This document shows positions 43,931 to 52,645 of a DNA stretch of 64,000 nt, one piece after another (positions within the stretch are counted from its first letter, which is position 1; each line of letters opens with the position of its first letter). Origin of the DNA: Mucilaginibacter pedocola (GTDB lineage Bacteria; Bacteroidota; Bacteroidia; Sphingobacteriales; Sphingobacteriaceae); NCBI RefSeq assembly GCF_002013915.1, contig NZ_MBTF01000023.1:248001-312000 (forward strand). The letters are read 5' to 3'. Both the position numbers and the translations under genes were made by a program. Under the pieces are notes generated by a model. The model was not told the DNA's origin, searched no databases, and worked only from the letters and a program-made list of their open reading frames with translations.

Positions 43931-43980
43931 AGAGGCGTAGCCTTGCCTCATATTGTAGCCGTGGGTTTCAACCCATGGTT
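43931..43980. repeat. REP-like palindrome, related to 43189-43345
   Basis: AGAGGCGTAGCCTTGCCTC then GTAGCCGTGGGTTTCAACCC followed by ATGG. Shares the GTAGCCGTGGGTTTCAACCC core with the repeat at 43321. Confidence 0.75.
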
Positions 43981-43982
43981 CA

Positions 43983-44089
43983 CGTCATCGCGATTTATTT
44001 CGGCCCCCCCCACGGCAGGTAGCGTTCATGCAAAGCGGCTTTGCATGGTGGCTTACATGATGGGGTTCTGAAACAAGTTCAGAATGACG
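43983..44089. repeat. Hairpin element family D, copy 3 (107 bp)
   Basis: CGTCATCGCGATTTATTTCG and CTGAAACAAGTTCAGAATGA then CG at the ends, close to copy 2, with an extra GGCTTTGCATGGTGG near the middle. Confidence 0.8.
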
Positions 44090-44108
44090 TTTTTAGTTGC
44101 CCCCTCGG

Positions 44109-44567
44109 TTATTTCACCGTCATCAAGCTATGCTCTCTCACCCTTTCGGCTATCAGCTTTTGTATCTCATCAAAGCCTTCAAATTTATCCATTACAAACA
44201 CCGAACGCTTGGCGGGGAGTTTGCTGATGAGGTGAATACCTTGTTTGGCCTCTTTTATCTGCCTGATGTTTTCAAAAGCAATAGCAGCCTCGGGCTGGCC
44301 GGGTACGTGCAGGGTTATTTTATCATCATCAACCGTAAGTTGGGTACCGTCGGTATTAGCGAAATATTTTTTACGGCCAAATACAAAGCCAACAGCCAAT
44401 GCAGCGGCAATGGCGAAAAATATAATGATGTTGGTAGTACCGCCTGTGCGGTAAAGTAAGTTGTATGAAAAAACAGCAATTATAGCTGCAAATGAAGCTA
44501 AGATAGTGATGGTCCACGACCGCTTTAATTCGGCGCGGCCCTGGGCACTGAGGGCGTATTTCAACAT
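44109..44567 (-). CDS. Membrane protein with two N-terminal helices, unknown function
   Basis: A 152-residue protein with two hydrophobic helices (about 18-40 and 46-64) and a soluble C-terminal half that has KITLHVPGQPEAAIAFENIR. The layout resembles YcxB- or PH-like membrane proteins with a beta-rich cytoplasmic domain, but the similarity is loose. It is a single gene with repeat elements just downstream and ilvE divergent upstream. Confidence 0.6.
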   Translation of the reverse strand: MLKYALSAQGRAELKRSWTITILASFAAIIAVFSYNLLYRTGGTTNIIIFFAIAAALAVGFVFGRKKYFANTDGTQLTVDDDKITLHVPGQPEAAIAFENIRQIKEAKQGIHLISKLPAKRSVFVMDKFEGFDEIQKLIAERVREHSLMTVK

Positions 44568-44671
44568 TTGTTTAAAGGGTTAAGCCTACTAATATACTTT
44601 ATGACAGCATAAAAATAAAATATGCAGCGAAAAATATTTAACTTGCCATTTTTCGACTAATACGTACTGTC

Positions 44672-45736
44672 ATGACCGAAACATTGGATTTCAAAACTAC
44701 AAAAACGTCGAAATCGCGTTTACAGGAAACGGATTTTGACAACCTGCCCTTTGGGCGCACCTTTACCGACCACATGTTTGTGGCCGATTATGCTGATGGC
44801 GAATGGAAGAATTTCGAAATTGTTCCTTACGGCCCTATCGAGCTAAGCCCTGCCATTTCTGCACTACATTATGGCCAGGCATTTTTTGAAGGTATTAAAG
44901 CTTACAAGCATGCAGATGGAACGGTCACCATCTTCCGCCCGGATAAAAATGCTATTCGTTTCAATAAATCGGCAGAGCGCCTTTGCATGCCTACCCTGCC
45001 CGAAGATATTTTTGTGAGCAGTATTGCCGCCGTGGTTGATATTGACCGCGACTGGATACCAACACAACCAAACCACGCCCTTTACATCAGGCCGTTCATG
45101 TTCGCTACCGACCCATATTTGGGCGTAACGCCGTCGGGTACCTACAAATACATGGTGCTTATTGGCCCCGTTGGCCCTTACTTTTCAAAAGCCCTACGCG
45201 TAAAAATTGAAACACATTACACTCGCGCTGCCGAAGGTGGTATGGGGTATGCAAAAGCTGCCGGTAACTACGGTTCATCAATGCTGCCGGGCCGTAAAGC
45301 TGCCGAAGAAGGCTTTGACCAATTGATATGGACTGACGCTAAAGACCATGCCTACATTGAAGAAATGGGCGCCGCTAACGCGATGTTCCTGTTAGATGGT
45401 GTGTTGATCACCGCCGAAGCAGGCAACACAATTTTGGATGGTGTAACCCGAGATACGGTTATTGCTTTGGCCAAAGAGTGGGGCATTAAGGTTGAAGAGC
45501 GCAAAGTTTCGGTTGCCGAAATTATTGAAGGCGCCAAAAACGGTAAACTAACCGATGCTTTTGGTGCAGGTACTGCTGCAACCATTGCGCCGGTAGGCTC
45601 TATCAGCTACAATGGCGAAGAGTATTTCCTGAGCGACCCTAAAACCCGCGAGTTCAGCAACCGCGTGTTCCAAACCCTGGATGATATTAAGTACGGCCGC
45701 GTTGCCGATACCCACGGCTGGAATTATACCGTATAA
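44672..45736 (+). CDS. ilvE: Branched-chain-amino-acid aminotransferase
   Basis: A 354-residue PLP-dependent fold-type IV aminotransferase, class II BCAT length. Landmarks: LHYGQAFFEGIKAYKHADG (near 70-90), the PLP lysine region YAKAAGNYGSSMLPG, KDHAYIEEMGAANAMFLLDG and VTRDTVIALAKEWGIKVEER. It makes or breaks down valine, leucine and isoleucine with 2-oxoglutarate. Cytoplasmic. Start ATG 44672 sits at the typical N-terminal distance. It is a single gene here, with no other ilv or leu genes nearby. Confidence 0.94.
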   Translation: MTETLDFKTTKTSKSRLQETDFDNLPFGRTFTDHMFVADYADGEWKNFEIVPYGPIELSPAISALHYGQAFFEGIKAYKHADGTVTIFRPDKNAIRFNKSAERLCMPTLPEDIFVSSIAAVVDIDRDWIPTQPNHALYIRPFMFATDPYLGVTPSGTYKYMVLIGPVGPYFSKALRVKIETHYTRAAEGGMGYAKAAGNYGSSMLPGRKAAEEGFDQLIWTDAKDHAYIEEMGAANAMFLLDGVLITAEAGNTILDGVTRDTVIALAKEWGIKVEERKVSVAEIIEGAKNGKLTDAFGAGTAATIAPVGSISYNGEEYFLSDPKTREFSNRVFQTLDDIKYGRVADTHGWNYTV

Positions 45737-45784
45737 TTTTAGTTTAGATATTTTGGAGCCCTGCAGAGATGCGGGGCTTCTTGG

Positions 45785-45822
45785 TTTAACACGATTAAAG
45801 GATTTATTGATTTACACGATGC
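45785..45822. repeat. Short interspersed repeat (TAACACGATT type)
   Basis: TTTAACACGATTAAAGGATT then TATTGATTTACACGAT is nearly the same as the sequence at 55591-55628. Both lie just downstream of a plus-strand gene. Confidence 0.6.
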
Positions 45823-45897
45823 CGGGCGCAGATACAATTTACTTCCTGCTGATAACTATTCTCTAACCTTTTAATCTCTATTATCTATATTTAAGAC

Positions 45898-46260
45898 GTG
45901 CCTTATAAATTTTACAGCAGCCGCGAAAAGTTGAAGCGTATACCGCTTTATTATTTCCTGTTGATTTTGATTGCCTGTTTCCCGATAATTATTGTTGCTA
46001 CTGCATCCTGTATAGCCGAGGCTAACGATTGTGTAATAAATGAGGCCGGCGCACACCCTTGTTATATTGGCAAAACAGATTATGGCGAACTGCTTTCTGT
46101 GATGTTTGTTTTTGTCTGGCTAATGCTGGTTACTATACCAGGTGGTATTGTAGCGCTTGTTTGGCTCACCTACGCTACTATACACGATGTGAGGTTTCAT
46201 TCCGGAAAAGGCAGAACAGCTTATGATACATGGTTGGAACAGCTTAAAAATAGGCGATAA
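45898..46260 (+). CDS. Small membrane protein of unknown function
   Basis: A 120-residue protein with two long hydrophobic helices (about 15-37 and 65-92) and an acidic, Cys-containing loop between them that would face one side (ASCIAEANDC and HPCYIGKTDYG). The start is GTG 45898. Unrecognised. Confidence 0.5.
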   Translation: MPYKFYSSREKLKRIPLYYFLLILIACFPIIIVATASCIAEANDCVINEAGAHPCYIGKTDYGELLSVMFVFVWLMLVTIPGGIVALVWLTYATIHDVRFHSGKGRTAYDTWLEQLKNRR

Positions 46261-46275
46261 GTTCGCAGGCATTTA

Positions 46276-46283
46276 TATATTTG
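46276..46283 (+). promoter_or_regulatory. -7 promoter element of the sulfurtransferase gene
   Basis: TATATTTG fits TAnnTTTG, 19 bp before the ATG at 46303. Confidence 0.5.
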
Positions 46284-46302
46284 CTTAAAACAATAAACAC
46301 CT

Positions 46303-47142
46303 ATGTCTCCTCTTATTGAAGTTACCGACCCGCATATACTTGATGGTTCTGCCGTATTAATTGATGTTCGCGGCGGCGCTGATGCGCACGAACGTTATTT
46401 AGCAGGGCACTTACCCAAAGCCGTTTTTGCCGGGCTTGATGCCGATTTGGCCAGCCATCCCGAAGATGCCGCCAATGGTGGCCGCCATCCGCTGCCAACG
46501 CTAGAAGATTTTGCGGACACTTTACAGCGTTGGGGCGTAACACCCGATAGCCACGTAATAGTTTACGACGATAAGGCCGCTGCCATGGGTGGTGCACGCC
46601 TGTGGTGGATGCTGCGCTCGATAGGGCATACCAACGTACAGGTAATAAACGGCGGACTTAAAGCCGCTACCGATGCCGGTATTGAACTGGCCACCGGCGA
46701 TCACCAAAACGAGCCTGCTGCTGCACCGTACGCTATCCCCGCCGAATACACCAATACAGTAGATATAGAAGAAGTAAAACAAGCTGCTAAAGACGAAGGC
46801 CGCGTGGTAATAGATGTGCGCGAGGGCGTGCGTTACCAGGGCATTACCGAGCCGCTTGATAAAATTGCAGGACACATACCCGGCGCGGTTAATCTGTTTT
46901 ATAGCAACAGCATGTCGCCCGAAGGCAAATTTCTTACCTCGCAGGCGCTTAATACCCTTTACAGTGAAGTGATAGGCGATGTGCTGCCTAAAGATGTTAT
47001 TGTGCACTGCGGATCGGGCGTAACGGCCTGCCATACCTTGCTGGGGATGGAGCACGCGGGTATTATAGGCCCAAAACTCTACGTAGGATCGTGGAGCGAA
47101 TGGAGCCGCCGCGACCTGCCCATTGCCACTACCGAAAAATAA
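46303..47142 (+). CDS. sseA: Thiosulfate/3-mercaptopyruvate sulfurtransferase (tandem rhodanese)
   Basis: A 279-residue tandem-rhodanese enzyme. The N-terminal domain (to about 130) lacks the active Cys; the C-terminal domain carries it in CGSGVTACH (C236), the CGSGVTA loop typical of 3-mercaptopyruvate sulfurtransferases. It moves sulfur from a donor to a thiol or cyanide acceptor. Cytoplasmic. An SRPBCC gene follows after 36 bp and may be co-transcribed. Confidence 0.88.
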   Translation: MSPLIEVTDPHILDGSAVLIDVRGGADAHERYLAGHLPKAVFAGLDADLASHPEDAANGGRHPLPTLEDFADTLQRWGVTPDSHVIVYDDKAAAMGGARLWWMLRSIGHTNVQVINGGLKAATDAGIELATGDHQNEPAAAPYAIPAEYTNTVDIEEVKQAAKDEGRVVIDVREGVRYQGITEPLDKIAGHIPGAVNLFYSNSMSPEGKFLTSQALNTLYSEVIGDVLPKDVIVHCGSGVTACHTLLGMEHAGIIGPKLYVGSWSEWSRRDLPIATTEK

Positions 47143-47178
47143 TATCAAACAGCAAATAGCGCCGCGCGTTACCCCTCT

Positions 47179-47652
47179 GTGAAAACATACGTTTTAAAGC
47201 TTACGCAAAACCTGCCCATCAGTTTAGATGAGGCCTGGGATTTTTTTTCGTCGCCCCATAACCTGGCGCGCATTACCCCGCCGGAGATGAACTTTATCGT
47301 CACCAGTGTTTATAATGGCGATGCTAAGATGTACCCGGGCATGATCATCACCTACAAGGTATCACCTGTGTTAGGTATTCCTTTGCGTTGGATGACGGAG
47401 ATAACCCATGTGCAGGAAGGCAAGTACTTTGTAGATGAGCAACGCTTTGGCCCTTACGCGCTGTGGCATCACCAGCACCATTTTAAAGAGATACCCGGCG
47501 GTGTAGAAATGACCGACCTGCTGCACTACGCCATACCCTTTGGCCCCATAGGCAGGCTTACCAATGCCGTAATGGTAGGTAAAAAAGTGCGCAAGGTATT
47601 CGAGTTCCGCAAAAAGGCGGTGAAGGATATTTTTGGTGTGTACAAAGGATAA
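47179..47652 (+). CDS. SRPBCC-family (START-like) protein
   Basis: A 157-residue lipid- or ligand-binding-fold protein with the start LTQNLPISLDEAWDFFSSPH and FFSSPHNLARITPPEMNF and a closing FEFRKKAVKDIFGV helix. It is the coenzyme Q-binding/polyketide-cyclase-type fold seen in many unnamed bacterial proteins; ligand unknown. Start is GTG 47179, 36 bp after the sulfurtransferase stop. A perfect terminator follows. Confidence 0.8.
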   Translation: MKTYVLKLTQNLPISLDEAWDFFSSPHNLARITPPEMNFIVTSVYNGDAKMYPGMIITYKVSPVLGIPLRWMTEITHVQEGKYFVDEQRFGPYALWHHQHHFKEIPGGVEMTDLLHYAIPFGPIGRLTNAVMVGKKVRKVFEFRKKAVKDIFGVYKG

Positions 47653-47666
47653 TTACGAACCATAAT

Positions 47667-47705
47667 AAAACAAACAGGCCGCGAATTTCGCGGCCTGTTT
47701 GTTTT
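47667..47705. terminator. Bidirectional terminator, perfect 19-bp stem
   Basis: AAAACAAACAGGCCGCGAA and its exact reverse complement are separated by a single T, with A and T runs at both ends. It lies between the converging SRPBCC and outer-membrane barrel genes and would end both transcripts. Confidence 0.9.
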
Positions 47706-47711
47706 ATGCTC

Positions 47712-47774
47712 TTATCGGTGGAATCAACCCCAATCGGTGAAATCTGTGTGAATCCCAATCGGTGGAATCCCAAA
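47712..47774. repeat. Short direct repeats, AATCGGTGGAATC type
   Basis: Three variants within 62 bp: TATCGGTGGAATCAA, CAATCGGTGAAATC and CAATCGGTGGAATCCC. The same unit is found at 52562-52638, 52762-52797 and 58920-58955. Confidence 0.7.
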
Positions 47775-47775
47775 A

Positions 47776-48621
47776 TCAAATCTTTAATATCGCCTGCAAA
47801 GCACCACCATAACCTACACCGGTATTGCGCCCTGCAAAGGTGTAAAAGCCATTGCCGAACAATGAGAAACGGCGGCTAAAGGTATGGCCTATGTTGATAG
47901 CGCCTTTGGTGAAGGCAAAATCGCGGTTGATGCTTAAGTTTTGATTGAAGGTTTTGTTAGCACTCGATGAACGCTGCCCGCCAACCTCGAAGCTTACCTG
48001 GTTGCGTTTATCCAATGGCACACCAAGCAGGGCCGAATAAATAATAACGTTAGGACCCTGGCTATCAAAATAACGACGGTAGCCTGTTTCTACATTGAAA
48101 TAGCAACCACGCAGGAAGTTTTTGCTGAAGCTACCGGTGTACATAAATTTAATTTCGGACCCGAAAACACCGTAACCCAGGTCGAGGTCCTGATCTCCGT
48201 TTTTATAGAGCGGCGCAATACCCGATACCTGTACCGAGAAGTATGCCTTATAATCGAAGTTAACCAGTGCATAGCTTAAGCCGGCCTGTATATCGCCAAA
48301 GCCAAAACTTTGCTGGTAGGTGGTACCGGCAGTGCTGGTGAACTGGCTGCGTTGGTCGGGTGCCAAAACGTTTACAATAAGGTCTAACCGGCGGGTTATG
48401 CCATAGCCAACATATAGGCCGTAAGCATAGCTGGTAAACTGGCTATTGCCTGCCGGGGTTACCTTGCGGCCGCCGCTATCGTATATTTTGCTGGAGTGGT
48501 AGTAGTTAAATGATGGCACTACGATGTTGCGGTACTTGCCAATGGGCCAGCCTGCAAATGCCTGCTGCCGTGCCGAGCCGAGGATAACCAGTAATAAGCA
48601 AAGTATGTAAGTTCTTTTCAT
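47776..48621 (-). CDS. Outer-membrane beta-barrel transporter-like protein
   Basis: A 281-residue exported protein (signal MKRTYILCLLLVILGSARQQAFA) rich in alternating strands with aromatic residues, for example VVPSFNYYHSSKIYDSGG, FTSYAYGLYVGYGITRRLDL and YGGALQAILKI at the C-terminus, which is amphipathic but not ending in F. It resembles the meta-pathway phenol-type barrel of unnamed Bacteroidota outer-membrane proteins. Transport is a guess. Its C-terminus ends after the direct-repeat block. Confidence 0.7.
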   Translation of the reverse strand: MKRTYILCLLLVILGSARQQAFAGWPIGKYRNIVVPSFNYYHSSKIYDSGGRKVTPAGNSQFTSYAYGLYVGYGITRRLDLIVNVLAPDQRSQFTSTAGTTYQQSFGFGDIQAGLSYALVNFDYKAYFSVQVSGIAPLYKNGDQDLDLGYGVFGSEIKFMYTGSFSKNFLRGCYFNVETGYRRYFDSQGPNVIIYSALLGVPLDKRNQVSFEVGGQRSSSANKTFNQNLSINRDFAFTKGAINIGHTFSRRFSLFGNGFYTFAGRNTGVGYGGALQAILKI

Positions 48622-48634
48622 GGTAGGGTATGGG

Positions 48635-49981
48635 TTATGGCATCCTGAAAACTTCTTTCAGCCAGTAGTATTGAAATGTAAAGTATGTAAAGTTAACCTC
48701 GTGGGCCTTATCAGGCACTACAAAATATTCGTTGCTTTTGTTGGCAAATTTGTTGAACATACCAAAGCTACAACGCGGCGGGCAAAACTCATCCAACAAA
48801 CCTATACCCATCAATACTTTGCATTTTACTTTGTCGGCAAAGTTTTGCGGGTCGTAGTAATCCCACACGGCAAGTAGTTTTTCTTTGGTAAAGGAGGGAT
48901 GCTTTTTAATGTAGTCGTGGAAAACCAGCGTTGGCCAGGTATCAACCGGGTATGAGCTACCGATGGCGTACGAGTCGTGCATATCGGCATAAAGCGGCAC
49001 CTGGTAAGTGCAAAGCTTTACATTGGGGTGCATAGCGGCTACAAACACAGCAAGCGCACCACCCTGGCTACCGCCCTCTACTACTATCTTATCAGCGTTC
49101 AGGCGCAGTTTAGCCGCATTGGCCGTTAAAAAATCTGCCCCGCGCAGGCAATCCATATAAGTGCCGCGGTAAATGTATTTGTCGCGGCTCTCAATGTTCA
49201 CCAGGTTGTATTGTTTGTAGTCGGGCGCTATTACATCGCGGCTGTTGCCGTTACCACGTACGTTAATGGTAAATACCGCAAAATCCTCCTTGTCGTAGTC
49301 GGGTTTCATATCAATGGTGTAGCCGGGCACCCGATAAAGCACAGGGTAGTTTTTACCGCCTTTAGGTACTACAAGCCATCCACGAATGGTAATACCCTCC
49401 CACGATTTCATTTCGCACAGGTAAACTATCTTTTCTTTGGTCGATTTCTTTTTATCCTCGGTGAATTTGAACTCCGGTTTGATGCTTTTCAGGGTGTCGA
49501 TGGTACCTTTCCAAAAGGCATCAAAATCGGCAGGTTTATGCAGCGTGGTTTTAATTTTTTCAGGGTCGATACCGAAAACGCGTTTCACGGTATCATCATA
49601 AGCCGACAGGTTGAACTGGAAATGCACACGATAGAAACCCGGTATGCGCTTTGGCAGGGTAACGCTATAAGTTTCGGACGAGTTTTTGGTTAAGTGCACC
49701 GGCATGCTATTGGTAGATAACTGCTTAAAATCGTCGCTCAGTACATTGTAGGTGAGCTTGCCGTCCTGGTTCTGCTTATAGGTGCTTTTTACCTTTAATT
49801 TGAACTCTATAGTTTCATCACCTTTGAAAATGCCGTTCTTAGAGCCGGGTTTTACATCAATAAAAACCTCGCCCTCGTCTTCCGCTTCTTCTTGTTTATC
49901 CTGCGCAAAGGAGCTGTAACAGCAGCCCAGTATGACGCCTGCGGTAACAATAAAATATTTAAACCCTCGGAGTAATTGCAT
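48635..49981 (-). CDS. Acetyl xylan esterase-like protein (CE7/AXE1 family)
   Basis: A 448-residue exported protein (signal peptide ends near FAQ24-DKQE). About 30-135 is an accessory N-terminal beta domain; the alpha/beta-hydrolase core has Ser in VVEGGSQGGALAVFVAAM, Asp in MGIGLLDEFCPPRCSFG, and His in VVPDKAHEVNF, a full triad. AXE1/CE7 enzymes deacetylate oligosaccharides and cephalosporins. The protein is periplasmic or outer-membrane-attached and may help use xylan. It lies 13 bp upstream of the barrel gene on the same strand, so the two may be one operon. Confidence 0.85.
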   Translation of the reverse strand: MQLLRGFKYFIVTAGVILGCCYSSFAQDKQEEAEDEGEVFIDVKPGSKNGIFKGDETIEFKLKVKSTYKQNQDGKLTYNVLSDDFKQLSTNSMPVHLTKNSSETYSVTLPKRIPGFYRVHFQFNLSAYDDTVKRVFGIDPEKIKTTLHKPADFDAFWKGTIDTLKSIKPEFKFTEDKKKSTKEKIVYLCEMKSWEGITIRGWLVVPKGGKNYPVLYRVPGYTIDMKPDYDKEDFAVFTINVRGNGNSRDVIAPDYKQYNLVNIESRDKYIYRGTYMDCLRGADFLTANAAKLRLNADKIVVEGGSQGGALAVFVAAMHPNVKLCTYQVPLYADMHDSYAIGSSYPVDTWPTLVFHDYIKKHPSFTKEKLLAVWDYYDPQNFADKVKCKVLMGIGLLDEFCPPRCSFGMFNKFANKSNEYFVVPDKAHEVNFTYFTFQYYWLKEVFRMP

Positions 49982-50015
49982 GGTTATGGTTCTCTCTTTT
50001 TAAAAAAGCCTTGTT

Positions 50016-51230
50016 TTATACGGATGCACTGCGCTTTTTGTTCTTAATTAAAAAATCCGACTGCCGGATGTAATGATTCAGCGGTTCTTCTATGGTTTTA
50101 AACAGCAGGATAGATACCGCGTTGAGTATAATAAAAGCGTAAAGCACGTTTATACCATCGTGTTGAAAGGGGGAAACCCAATCTACGCCCCATTTATCGT
50201 AAAGCTCAAAAACATAGTCGTTAAGCCAGTTAAAACTGAAGTGTAAGCCATCGTACATCCAACCTAAATGTATCAGGTAAAATATGTAGGAGCTTTTGCC
50301 AAGCAGTTCAACAAATTTATTTGATAAGATGTTTTTGAGGATGGTAGTTTCGGTAAGCAGCCCGTAAAAAAACAGGGCGATACTCATGGCCAATAAATAA
50401 TTATTGGTAAAAATACCCATCGGATGATGCAGGCCGGCAACTTCGCCTTTAGGTATCTCCAGCGTACTCATTAACCATACACAGGCAAAGATGAGCAGGA
50501 AGCCCACATAGGTAAGCTTTTTATTGCTGCTGCCATCCAGCGTTTTTTTGCGGACGATAAGCGCCAGTTGTATCCCTACAAAAAACTCGAAACAACGCCC
50601 GAGGAAGGTATACAGCATCATGAAAGTAAAGTTGCCGAAGAAGCCGTACCAATCTACATTCCTAAAGATGAGTACAAGCAAGGCACCAATACCCGTGATG
50701 ATAAAGGGCTGGATATAGAATTTTTTATACTTCTGCGCGAAGTAGAAAACAAATGGGGCCGAGAAGTAGAAACATTCTTCAACCGTTAAACTCCATCCCT
50801 GGGCTATGCCCGTAAACTTCAGTTGGTCGAAGAAGCCGCGAATGAATGTGACGTTGAGCAACAGCAAACCAATGGGGCTGCCGAAACCGTTGGTTACCTT
50901 TTGATCGTGCGTAAAATAGAACGAAACAAAGGCCGCCAGCGTGAGCAGGAAGTACATGGGGTATATACGTGCCACGCGGTTTTTAAGGTATTGCTTGAAC
51001 CAATCGGTACTCAACTCAAAGCTATCATAGTAACGGAAGGCTATTAAAAAACCCGACAGCGTGAAGAAGATAGTTACCCCAATGTGGAATTCGTTGAAGA
51101 AACGTTGCACAGCATGGGGAAAACTCTCATCAAACGCGTAGGCGTAGTGAGATATAAAAACGAGGTATGCAGCGAGTGCACGCACTCCGGTAAGGGCTGG
51201 AATGTAATTGAGTAAAGGTTTTTGCGCCAA
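50016..51230 (-). CDS. Acyltransferase 3 (OafA-like) membrane protein
   Basis: A 404-residue Acyl_transf_3 protein with about ten membrane helices. The signature start YIPALTGVRALAAYLVFISHYAY carries the conserved His-x10-ish region, and FFTLSGFLIAFRY, RVARIYPMYFLLTL and GLLTETTILKNILSN follow. Family members add acyl groups to extracellular polysaccharides or lipids. The start is TTG 51228-51230 (no in-frame ATG close by). It is followed by the esterase on the same strand after 34 bp. A repeat block lies upstream. Confidence 0.88.
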   Translation of the reverse strand: MAQKPLLNYIPALTGVRALAAYLVFISHYAYAFDESFPHAVQRFFNEFHIGVTIFFTLSGFLIAFRYYDSFELSTDWFKQYLKNRVARIYPMYFLLTLAAFVSFYFTHDQKVTNGFGSPIGLLLLNVTFIRGFFDQLKFTGIAQGWSLTVEECFYFSAPFVFYFAQKYKKFYIQPFIITGIGALLVLIFRNVDWYGFFGNFTFMMLYTFLGRCFEFFVGIQLALIVRKKTLDGSSNKKLTYVGFLLIFACVWLMSTLEIPKGEVAGLHHPMGIFTNNYLLAMSIALFFYGLLTETTILKNILSNKFVELLGKSSYIFYLIHLGWMYDGLHFSFNWLNDYVFELYDKWGVDWVSPFQHDGINVLYAFIILNAVSILLFKTIEEPLNHYIRQSDFLIKNKKRSASV

Positions 51231-51629
51231 AACAGGTCAGTTTTTCGTCCCTAAAGATAAATTTATAGCGGAGGAATTGCAAAAACTAAGCCAACAGGTG
51301 CGGTTATTCCTAAAACGTAGGGTGGTTTTGTTAACTACATGGTTAAACGCTATCCCTCATGTCATCTCGAACGAGCGGCGGGGGAAGGTGTGCACGGGCG
51401 AGGAGAGAACTTCGACGATATGCATGGCAGTAATATCCCGGTGCTCATACATAACGATAATGCATAACCGTACAAGATATCTCGTCGCTTCGCTCCAGAA
51501 TGATAAGTGGTATTTTGTCATGCTGAGGGACGAAGCATCTATTCGCAAATTTGCATGGCGGTTATTGCATAGTGGCTAATAGATTCTTCGCTATCGCTCA
51601 GAATGACAAAGTGGAGGATGCCATAATGC
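51231..51629. other. 399-bp intergenic region dominated by repeats
   Basis: From 51358 to 51505 lies an element with TGTCATCTCGAACGAG at one end and GCTTCGCTCCAGAATGATA at the other, the two being rough inverted copies. It is followed by the 97-bp element at 51514-51610. A frame of 123 codons crossing here on the plus strand is a shadow of repeats. I see no gene. Confidence 0.6.
51514..51610. repeat. 97-bp interspersed element with inverted ends, copy 3
   Basis: TTTGTCATGCTGAGGGACGA and TTCGCTATCGCTCAGAATGA then CAAA at the ends. It is reversed relative to the copies at 5413 and 5518 and has the same 97-bp length. Confidence 0.8.
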
Positions 51630-52640
51630 TTACAATGCGCTGCCCTGCACCACGCCTCTGCTCAATATTTTCTGGTCGATATAATATTGTATCTCGCTCT
51701 TTTTCAGGCCCCAGTTGGGAGCAATGAGCAGTTCACGGTCGCTGAGGCCGAAGAGGCGCTGGATGATGATATCCGGGCGTACGAGTGGCAGCAAGTCGCA
51801 AAGGAAATTGGCGTACTCATCCAGGCTGAAAAGCTTAAATGGTTCGCGTTTGTATTTTACGCCCATTACGCTGCCCTCTACAATATGCAGGTGGTGGAAT
51901 TTTACAAATTTTATCTGCGCGTGGCGGTTTATCTCGTCGGCATATTTCAGCATCATTTCGTGCGTTTCCCAGGGGAAGCCGAAGATGGTGTGCACGCAAA
52001 TGTCCAGTTTTGTATTCTCGGTAAGTTTTAACGCCTTCAATAATTCATCGTGGCTGCAGCCGCGATTTATCTGGTTCAGGGTTTCGTCGTAAATGCTCTC
52101 CATACCCATCTCCAGGTCCACATCGAAACGGTCGGTATAACTTTCCAGCAGGGCTATCTTTTCCGCGTCTATACAGTCGGGACGGGTGCCTACGCTTAAA
52201 CCTACAATATCTTCGGTACCGTAGCTCAGGGCTTCGTCGTACAGCATTTTAAGGTAATGAGCCGGCGCGTAAGTATTGGTATTGGGCTGAAAATAGATGA
52301 TAAATTTATCGGCCTTGTTGCCATTGCGGGCGCGTTCCATGCCCTGTATCACCTGCTCGCGCACGGTAGGTGCATTGCGGCTAACCGATGGCGTAAACGA
52401 ATCTACATTGCAATACGTGCAACCACCGTAACCCTTACTGCCATCGCGGTTGGGGCAGGTAAAACCGCCATCCACAATAACTTTAAACACACGGTGCCCC
52501 TTGTACTTCTCTTTAAGCCATGGGCCATAGTTGTTGTAGCCTTTCTCCCAATTGTTTTTTTGGATTCCACCGATGGGATTTGATTCCACCGATTGATTGG
52601 CGTTGATTCCACCGATTAAAGTTGATTCCACTGATTGCAT
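51630..52640 (-). CDS. Radical SAM protein, TIGR01212/YhcC family
   Basis: A 336-residue radical SAM enzyme. The cluster-binding cysteines lie in GGFTCPNRDGSKGYGGCTYC (C62, C74, C77; spacing C-x11-C-x2-C, as in the YhcC family), followed by radical SAM fold segments YFQPNTNTYAPAHYLKMLYD and VDLEMGMESIYDETLNQINRG. The reaction is unknown for the family. The first 27 residues before KNNWEK come from the intergenic repeat AATCGGTGGAATC and its variants: VES and IGGI recur (MQSVESTLIGGIN..QSVESNPIGGIQ). A -7 element TACCTTTG on this strand ends 5 bp before the ATG, supporting a leaderless start here. The ordinary family N-terminus would begin near KYKGHRVFK. Confidence 0.85.
   Translation of the reverse strand: MQSVESTLIGGINANQSVESNPIGGIQKNNWEKGYNNYGPWLKEKYKGHRVFKVIVDGGFTCPNRDGSKGYGGCTYCNVDSFTPSVSRNAPTVREQVIQGMERARNGNKADKFIIYFQPNTNTYAPAHYLKMLYDEALSYGTEDIVGLSVGTRPDCIDAEKIALLESYTDRFDVDLEMGMESIYDETLNQINRGCSHDELLKALKLTENTKLDICVHTIFGFPWETHEMMLKYADEINRHAQIKFVKFHHLHIVEGSVMGVKYKREPFKLFSLDEYANFLCDLLPLVRPDIIIQRLFGLSDRELLIAPNWGLKKSEIQYYIDQKILSRGVVQGSAL
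52562..52638. repeat. Short direct repeats overlapping the radical SAM start
   Basis: GATTCCACCGATGGGATTTG, GATTCCACCGATTGATTGGC, GATTCCACCGATTAAAGTTG and GATTCCACTGATTGCAT follow one another on the plus strand, a unit of 13 bp with variable spacers. Read on the minus strand they are codons of the radical SAM gene's N-terminus. The same unit recurs in three other gaps. Confidence 0.8.
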
Positions 52641-52645
52641 TGGTA

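Noticed and set aside
44003..44012. Run of C bases inside repeat copy 3 as a slippage site
   Set aside because: It lies in non-coding repeat DNA and may be a sequencing or repeat variation; no gene frame is affected.
46522..47148. 208-codon frame antisense to the sulfurtransferase gene
   Set aside because: The plus-strand protein carries the CGSGVTA active site; the antisense frame has no motif.
51208..51579. 123-codon frame in the gap before the radical SAM gene
   Set aside because: It spans interspersed repeats, overlaps the acyltransferase start and has no family signature.
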